64,000 nucleotides of DNA, taken from the NCBI GenBank assembly GCA_028712695.1, contig JAQTQZ010000003.1, positions 102,800 through 166,799 of the forward strand. Reading direction: 5' to 3'. Both the position numbers and the translations under genes were made by a program. Of this stretch, positions 59,436 to 64,000 are shown one piece after another. The notes under the pieces are model-generated. The model made no database searches. It was not told the DNA's origin and saw nothing but the letters and a program-made list of their open reading frames with translations. Origin of the DNA: Methylovulum sp. GTDB lineage: Bacteria; Pseudomonadota; Gammaproteobacteria; Methylococcales; Methylomonadaceae. The stretch's first letter is position 1. Each line of letters begins with the position of its first letter.

Positions 59436-60425
59436 TCAAACCAACCGATCCAAAGGGCTTAACACCCCCAGCCCGCCTTTGTTGAGCACATGGGTGTAAA
59501 TCATGGTCGTGCTGACATCCGAATGCCCCAATAACGCCTGAATCGTGCGGATGTCATAACCTGCTTCCAGCAAATGCGTGGCAAACGAATGCCGCAAAGT
59601 ATGCGGCGTGGCCAGTTTGGTGATCTCCGCCGCCTGCACGGCTTTCTTCATCGCCCGCTGCAATAATTTCTCATCAACATGATGGCGCCGCTCCGTCCCG
59701 CTACGCGGATCAACCGAGTAACTGCCGGAAGGGAAGACATATTGCCAGCCCCATTCCAGCGCCGCATTTGGATACTTGCGTGCCAACGCATCCGGCATAA
59801 ACACGCCTGCCTTGCCTTGGCGCTTGTCATCCTCAAACAACGCCTGCCGTTGCGCCAAATGCGCCTGTAAGTTCGCCACCACCGAAGCGGGCAGCATGGT
59901 CACCCGGTCTTTACTGCCCTTGCCATTGCGGATCATTATTTCGCCGCGCCCAAAATCCACATCCTTAACCCGCAACCGCACACATTCCATCAACCGCATC
60001 CCGGTGCCATACAGCAAATTTGCCATCAATGCGTAGATGCCTTTCATCCGCACCAACACCGCCTTCACCTCCGCGCGCGTCAGCACCACCGGTAAACGCA
60101 CGGGGCGTTTTGCCCGCACCACATTCTCCAACCACGGTAAATCCATTACCAGCACTTCTTTGTACAAAAACAACAGTGCTGACAACGCCTGGTTCTGCGT
60201 CGAAGCCGACACATGGCCGTCAACCGCTAAATGGGTTAAAAACGCCTCCACCTCCGCAGCACCCAATTCAGTCGGATGTCGCTTGCCATTAAACAAAATA
60301 AAACGTTTAATCCATTGCACATAAAGTTTTTCAGTGCTGATACTGTAATGCTTGACGCGAATCCGATCACGCACCTGATCCATGAGCCTAGGAGGGGGAT
60401 TAATAGGTGTAGAACTTATTTGCAT
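59436..60425 (-). CDS. intI: Integron integrase (tyrosine recombinase)
   Basis: A 329-residue IntI. The catalytic set is complete: R144 ([12 protein letters not shown]), H275 and R278 ([15 protein letters not shown]), H301 ([10 protein letters not shown]) and Y310 (MIYTHVLN), close to IntI1 numbering. Between the first and second boxes there is the extra IntI-specific segment ([20 protein letters not shown], about residues 213-232) that phage-type recombinases lack. It excises and inserts cassettes at attC and attI. No LexA box (CTG-N10-CAG) was seen upstream, so SOS control is not evident. It looks intact and could be active. Confidence 0.95.
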   Translation of the reverse strand: MQISSTPINPPPRLMDQVRDRIRVKHYSISTEKLYVQWIKRFILFNGKRHPTELGAAEVEAFLTHLAVDGHVSASTQNQALSALLFLYKEVLVMDLPWLENVVRAKRPVRLPVVLTRAEVKAVLVRMKGIYALMANLLYGTGMRLMECVRLRVKDVDFGRGEIMIRNGKGSKDRVTMLPASVVANLQAHLAQRQALFEDDKRQGKAGVFMPDALARKYPNAALEWGWQYVFPSGSYSVDPRSGTERRHHVDEKLLQRAMKKAVQAAEITKLATPHTLRHSFATHLLEAGYDIRTIQALLGHSDVSTTMIYTHVLNKGGLGVLSPLDRLV

Positions 60426-60432
60426 AGAAATG

Positions 60433-60461
60433 TTGCTAGCATGGTGTTAATAATATATAGT
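60433..60461 (+). promoter_or_regulatory. Candidate cassette promoter Pc
   Basis: TTGCTA (60433-60438) and TATAGT (60456-60461) with 17-base spacing point into the cassette array from just upstream of the intI start. A possible opposing promoter for intI is TTGTAA-16-TATAAC on the minus strand between about 60490 and 60520. Both are by eye only. Confidence 0.4.
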
Positions 60462-60483
60462 CCTGAAAAATATAATAATTTTC

Positions 60484-60548
60484 ATAAGTTATACACCTAT
60501 TTTTATATTTTACAAGACACCTAAAAAGGTGTTTACTTAACGTTAGGC
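60484..60548 (+). other. attI recombination region
   Basis: The segment between the intI start and the first cassette. It ends with the core GTTAGGC (60542-60548), where cassettes join. It contains a hairpin ACACCT-AAAA-AGGTGT (60517-60532) and one arm (60484-60501) of an 18-base inverted repeat whose other arm is in the intI start (60402-60419). Confidence 0.6.
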
Positions 60549-60680
60549 ATTTCGGAGTTGACTTCCCGAAACTTATCTGGGACGATCAAATTATGAATAC
60601 AGACTTTGCGCGCCAATCTTTTCGAATTATTTTCATCATTCCATAGGAATGGTGGGTTTTGACGCGTCAGTAGTTTTTCA

Positions 60681-60704
60681 AACCCGCCCAAGAGGCGGGG
60701 TTTT
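60681..60704 (+). terminator. Terminator-like hairpin inside cassette 1 leader
   Basis: AACCCGCC and GGCGGGGTT form a stem with a five-base loop and TTTT after it, between attI and the ribosome site of the first cassette gene. It could weaken read-through from Pc. A perfect palindrome GGCTTTAGCTAAAGCC follows near 60720. Confidence 0.55.
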
Positions 60705-60747
60705 ATTATCAGCTTCTTGGGCTTTAGCTAAAGCCATAGGAGGCAAC

Positions 60748-61266
60748 ATGAAAAAAGTAGCAATATTTGGTAATGCGGGAGGAGGCAAGTCTACGCTGGC
60801 TAAGCAGTTGGCCGAAGCCACTAGCCTTCCCCTATATTCTCTGGACAAAATAAAGTACCAGACAGGGGGCGGAGAAGTCCCACATGCTGAATATCTCAAC
60901 ATCCATTCTGGTCTCTTAAGCCAAGAGGAATGGATCATTGATGGATTTGGTTGTGTCTCATCAGCATGGGAACGTTTCTCTGTTGCAGATACGCTAATTT
61001 TCATTGATCTACCGTTAGTAACACATGGTATGTGGGTGACAAAACGGTTACTAAAAGGTCTATTTGTAAATCCAGAAGGCTGGCCTGATAACAGCCCAAT
61101 ATTAAAGGGGACACTTAATAGTTACCGGGTTCTTTGGCTGTGCCATAGAAAGTTGACCCCCGCATACCGACAACTTGTCTCCGACTCTATGAAATCAAAG
61201 AAAGTTCATCACTTGAGGTCGCCACGTGCCATTAGAGAGTTTCTAAATGATATTCGGTCGGAATAA
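60748..61266 (+). CDS. Cassette 1: P-loop adenylate-kinase-like protein
   Basis: 172 residues from ATG 60748 (MKKVAIFGNAGGGKSTLAKQ), behind AGGAGG at 60738-60743; a longer frame from 60649 has no such site. Walker A is GNAGGGKST and the lid region has DTLIFIDLPLVTHGMWVTKR. It resembles small kinases of the 'DNA topology modulation / FlaR-like' group, which are frequent in gene cassettes. The substrate is not known. attC1 follows 18 bases after its stop. Confidence 0.8.
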   Translation: MKKVAIFGNAGGGKSTLAKQLAEATSLPLYSLDKIKYQTGGGEVPHAEYLNIHSGLLSQEEWIIDGFGCVSSAWERFSVADTLIFIDLPLVTHGMWVTKRLLKGLFVNPEGWPDNSPILKGTLNSYRVLWLCHRKLTPAYRQLVSDSMKSKKVHHLRSPRAIREFLNDIRSE

Positions 61267-61284
61267 TAGCCATCACATAGGCAT

Positions 61285-61373
61285 GCCTAACATGGCGCTC
61301 AACCGGAGCGCGGTTACAATGCGGTTTTGTTTTTCAGCTTTCCGGGCCGCGCCCGGTTAGCTTTACGTTAGGC
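61285..61373 (+). repeat. attC site 1 (89 bp, distinct type)
   Basis: Starts with the inverse core GCCTAAC (61285-61291) and ends with the core GTTAGGC (61367-61373). The inner parts AACCGGAGCGCGG and CCGCGCCCGGTT are complementary apart from one unpaired base, as in folded attC sites. Length and sequence differ from the other three. Confidence 0.85.
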
Positions 61374-61406
61374 ATTGATATTTTTTTGAAGAGGGACTCA
61401 TTAAAT

Positions 61407-62069
61407 TTGATAGACAATTCATTCATAAAGATAAGAGCAATATTCAAAAATGTTAGTGCCGATGAGCTCATGGGCAAATTGAATGTTTTGGAAGTGCAAG
61501 ACGATCGGGAAAAACTTCTTTTTGACATTTTAGTATGCAAAAGAAAGCTAGATTTTTTCTTAACACTTGACATACAGTTATATGTATTAAAAGATTTATT
61601 TCCGAATGATTATGAGTCGGTTAAGATTAATCGTCACCCTTGTTCCGAATGCGATTTATACGAGTATGATCCGCCCAAGAACGGAAAAAATATCATAAAA
61701 CACGGAATTTCCTTTGATGAGGTCGTTAGCTACTCAACTCAGTTTGGCACCTTGGTTGTGCCTTGCCCTGATGAAAATGATGGAACAAGGATTGTAATTT
61801 TCTCTGATCTTTCTCCTGGTGAATATGGAAATAAGTTATCTCTTCCTTTAGCGAGTATGGTTGGCGAGAAAAGGCTATATACATTGTCTATAGTTCAGCA
61901 GCGTGACGGAAAATTTAGATTCATTTCTTCGCGAGTCATGAGTCGAACAAAATTTTCAAAAACTATAAAAAATGCTTACAAAAACATATATGCCAATGAT
62001 CCTGAAAAGAAAAAAGCGTTTGTTGAACGGTCTGTTGAGTTATTAAAGCAACATCTATTTCGAAAATGA
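61407..62069 (+). CDS. Cassette 2: protein with BrnT-like domain
   Basis: About 220 residues; the start is uncertain, TTG 61407 with GAGGG 11 bases upstream being preferred over TTG 61386. The gene is AT-rich, unlike its attC sites. The C-terminal half (NIIKHGISFDEVVSYSTQFG, then KFRFISSRVMSRTKF) follows the BrnT toxin pattern of KHGISFEE...RIISAR. The N-terminal half, with HPCSECDLYEYDPPKNG, is not recognised. No BrnA-like antitoxin gene accompanies it. The toxin-like role is inferred. Confidence 0.6.
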   Translation: MIDNSFIKIRAIFKNVSADELMGKLNVLEVQDDREKLLFDILVCKRKLDFFLTLDIQLYVLKDLFPNDYESVKINRHPCSECDLYEYDPPKNGKNIIKHGISFDEVVSYSTQFGTLVVPCPDENDGTRIVIFSDLSPGEYGNKLSLPLASMVGEKRLYTLSIVQQRDGKFRFISSRVMSRTKFSKTIKNAYKNIYANDPEKKKAFVERSVELLKQHLFRK

Positions 62070-62102
62070 TGCTTATTTTCAAATTTGGATTGCAAAAAAT
62101 GC

Positions 62103-62225
62103 GCCTAACAAGTCAGTCAAAGGGACGCGCCGCCCGTTGGCGGTTTTGAAGTTCGGTTTTTTATCAAGGTTCGGCGGCTTCGTTTCGCTTTCGCTAGCGG
62201 CGCGCCCCTTACCGTAACGTTGGGC
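62103..62225 (+). repeat. attC site 2 (123 bp)
   Basis: Inverse core GCCTAAC (62103-62109) and core GTTGGGC (62219-62225). The two ends form an imperfect palindrome around GACGCGCCGC / GCGGCGCGCC. It shares about nine tenths of its bases with attC3 and attC4 by eye. Confidence 0.92.
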
Positions 62226-62928
62226 AGTCTTGTCACGGGTCGGTTGGGCTTCGGTTGTTCGGGTTGTAAGCCGGTGGCGGCGGAAAGGCCGTAGTTGTCT
62301 CCACCTGTTTTTTCTGTAGGTTGGTTTTGTCGCCCCTGTCCAAATTTTGTGGTTGTTGGCTTGCGCTTTTGCCGGTGTTTTGTGGGTCATGGCCTGCGGC
62401 AGTTTTATCGCGCCGGGTCGCCACCGTTTTTTTCGGGTAGCCGTCACCGTCAAAGTTCTGTGGCTTGTTGGCAAGCCGCCTTTGTCTGTATTTTGTGGGT
62501 TGTGGCAGCGGTGGTTTTCAGGTGCGGGCTGTCCGGCTTTTGTGGCTTTCCCATTTTGTATGGGTAGTCTGGCCGCTTTCCGTTTCGGGCAGCCATGTCG
62601 GGCTTGCCGTTAAGCTGGCGTCTCGCCCATAATCTTCCGGCAGTTGGGTTTGCCACGTCGGCCTTCCATCTGCCGGTTTTGGTTTTTCTGTTTTTGTTGT
62701 CCGCGCCTTGCGTCGGGTTGGCTCGGCAGGCCTTTTTCCGGTTGCTGCGGGTATTTTCGGGCAGGTTGCGGTCTGGCGTTTCTGGGTTGTGTTGCGGCTT
62801 AATCGGGCAAACCATGCTTTGGATGTTTTTCGTTGCCAAAGCTGTCGTCTGTTGGTAAGGTTCACGTCAAATGCGGCAAAACAGGCTTTGGCCTTTTGCT
62901 ATGGTTTGGGTAAAGTCTGTATCCTCAA
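62226..62928 (+). other. Cassette 3 body, no supported gene
   Basis: About 700 bases, rich in G and T on the plus strand. Frames of 60-130 codons exist on both strands, but none has a ribosome site near a start and several run into attC. A degenerate tandem repeat of about 111 bases is visible (TTTTGTGGTTGTTGGC at 62345, TTCTGTGGCTTGTTGGC at 62456). Its first part is homologous to cassette 5. Confidence 0.6.
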
Positions 62929-63051
62929 GCCCAACAAGTCAGTCAAAGGGACGCGCCGTCCGTTGGCGGTTTTGGAGTTTGGTTTTTTATCAAGGTTTGG
63001 CGGCTTCGTTTCGCTTTCGTTAGCGGCGCGCCCCTTACCGTAACGTTAGGC
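62929..63051 (+). repeat. attC site 3 (123 bp)
   Basis: Inverse core GCCCAAC (62929-62935) and core GTTAGGC (63045-63051). Same length and layout as attC2, with about eight substitutions. Confidence 0.92.
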
Positions 63052-63061
63052 TGTATATTCC

Positions 63062-63601
63062 ATGAGCAAACTCTGGTCTTATTGTATGTTTGTCGTCCTG
63101 GCAATATTTGCTGCCGGTGTGTTTGGCGCACTGCACGATCAAATCAGCTACACGGTATCTTCTGAGTATTTCACGCGCTTTAAGTTCTATCAGTTTCAAT
63201 TACTCGATTCCGCAATTCCAGAGCGCATTCGCGTTGCTCAAGTCGGTGTTCTTGGGTCATGGTGGATGGGCATACCGCTTGGTATGCTCACTGGTGCAGC
63301 CGGATTTATTCACTTAACTTCGGTGCAAATGCGTAAAGCTCTTTTTTGGTCGTTACCCCTCATTGTCGGCTTCACTCTGGTATTCGCGTTATGCGGGTTG
63401 CTGTATGGGTTCTTTCAAACCCAAACCATTAAGCCATCCCTCTACACTCGCTGGTTTATCCCTGAAGGCGTAGAGAATCTGAGAGCCTATTTGTGCGTCG
63501 GGTATATGCATAATGCAGCATATCTTGGTGGCTACATGGCAATCCCAGTTGCTTGGTTTTTTCATTTCGCATTCAAGTACCGAATAAGCAACCGTAGTTA
63601 A
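63062..63601 (+). CDS. Cassette 4: four-helix membrane protein
   Basis: A 179-residue hydrophobic protein with helices near 5-24, 62-84, 92-117 and 152-173. The first could be a signal anchor. Conserved-looking spots are GSWWMGIPLGMLTGAAG and YMHNAAYLGGYMAIP. I do not recognise the family. ATG 63062 lies only 11 bases after the core site of the preceding attC, so expression must come from upstream. A 171-base G/T-rich tail separates it from the next attC. Confidence 0.7.
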   Translation: MSKLWSYCMFVVLAIFAAGVFGALHDQISYTVSSEYFTRFKFYQFQLLDSAIPERIRVAQVGVLGSWWMGIPLGMLTGAAGFIHLTSVQMRKALFWSLPLIVGFTLVFALCGLLYGFFQTQTIKPSLYTRWFIPEGVENLRAYLCVGYMHNAAYLGGYMAIPVAWFFHFAFKYRISNRS

Positions 63602-63772
63602 TCTATCACTTTATGTTTGAGTAATATGCCAATTGCCGCCAACTTTTTCAGGTTGCCCAGTTTTAGCTTCGGTGGTAAAGTCCGGTCATCGTTGGGTTTG
63701 GCGTTCGCAGCACATCCGGGCAAACCTGTCTGTTTTGGTCGGTGGTGGCTGGGCTTTGGCGGGTATTGCCGG

Positions 63773-63895
63773 GCCTAACAAGTCGGTCAAAGGGACGCGC
63801 CGCCCGTTGGCGGTTTTGAAGTTTCGTTTTTTATCAAGGTTCGGTGGCTTCGTTTCGCTTTCGTTTGCGGCGCGCCCCTTACCGTAACGTTGGGC
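63773..63895 (+). repeat. attC site 4 (123 bp)
   Basis: Inverse core GCCTAAC (63773-63779) and core GTTGGGC (63889-63895). Almost the same sequence as attC2. Confidence 0.92.
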
Positions 63896-64000
63896 AGTGT
63901 TGTCCTAGACATATTCTGCTTCGGTTGTTCGGGCTATAAGCCGGTGGCGGCGGAAATGCCGCAGTTACCTCCACCTGTTTTTTTCTGTGGGTTGGTTTTG
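63896..64000 (+). other. Cassette 5, start only
   Basis: The first 105 bases of the next cassette, cut by the window edge. From 63918 on it matches cassette 3 from 62248 with about ten differences over 83 bases. No gene is visible. Confidence 0.6.

Larger units (their letters stand above)
59436..64000. mobile_element. Chromosomal integron: integrase, attI and cassette array
   Basis: An integron integrase gene on the minus strand faces away from an array of at least five cassettes on the plus strand, bounded by attC sites at 61285, 62103, 62929 and 63773. Three of the attC sites are near-identical 123-base copies, as expected for the lineage-specific sites of a sedentary chromosomal integron. 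The array continues past the right edge. Confidence 0.93.

Noticed and set aside
62079..62865. Frames of 60-131 codons on both strands in cassette 3
   Set aside because: They overlap each other, some run into attC, and none has a ribosome site; the composition (G/T-rich) alone produces open frames.

Overview
The window reads as one continuous stretch of a gammaproteobacterial chromosome. The evidence is gene order: rplU-rpmA-obgE-proB, rpsT/murJ back to back, and radC/coaBC-dut-(algC position)-argB, which matches the Pseudomonas arrangement. An N-type ATPase operon, a SmbP-like metal-binding protein and a chromosomal integron would fit a methanotroph-like (Methylococcales) gammaproteobacterium, but no methane-oxidation gene is visible, so that placement is only a guess.

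Layout. 1-6.7 kb: an N-ATPase operon in the diagnostic order atpD-C-Q-R-B-E-F-A-G, cut at its 5' end by the window edge, clearly richer in G+C than what follows and bordered by an IS630-like transposase remnant. 6.9-11.4 kb: a nitrilase/GNAT pair, a VanZ-like protein, and a K+ channel translationally coupled to a second RCK subunit. 11.4-20.5 kb: housekeeping genes (DUF455, ispB, rplU, rpmA, obgE, proB, rpsT, murJ, an FAH-family hydrolase, rpe). 20.9-35.6 kb: a surface-glycan region with a four-domain TPR/WbsX/GT4/GT2 protein, a pyruvyltransferase, an acetyltransferase-methyltransferase fusion, a sulfotransferase, a TPR-glycosyltransferase-like protein, and a HAD / nucleotidyltransferase-kinase / nucleotidyltransferase module. 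35.7-39.6 kb: dsbB, a secreted methyltransferase-like protein, a DnaA-box cluster and priA.

40-46 kb: purD and purH, which usually adjoin, are separated by an AT-rich insertion holding a solitary AbrB-type antitoxin, a DUF1902 protein, REP-like repeats and a 519-residue DUF4365/PD-(D/E)XK nuclease-like protein of defence character. 46.3-59.4 kb: smbP, an SDR / spore-photoproduct-lyase-like pair, proC-yggT, a DUF4124 protein, argB, an orphan AlgC N-terminal membrane domain, dut, coaBC (apparently lacking a standard start codon), radC, a cupin and macAB.

59.4-64 kb: an integron integrase gene transcribed away from an attI region and an array of cassettes delimited by four attC sites. Three attC sites are near-identical 123-bp copies; the first is a different 89-bp type. 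Cassettes carry a P-loop kinase, a BrnT-domain protein and a four-helix membrane protein. Cassette 3 and the start of cassette 5 are homologous and lack any convincing reading frame. The array runs off the right edge. The most promising places for new biology are the ORF-poor repeated cassettes, the nuclease-like insertion in the purHD locus, the orphan AlgC membrane domain and the kinase/nucleotidyltransferase glycan module.
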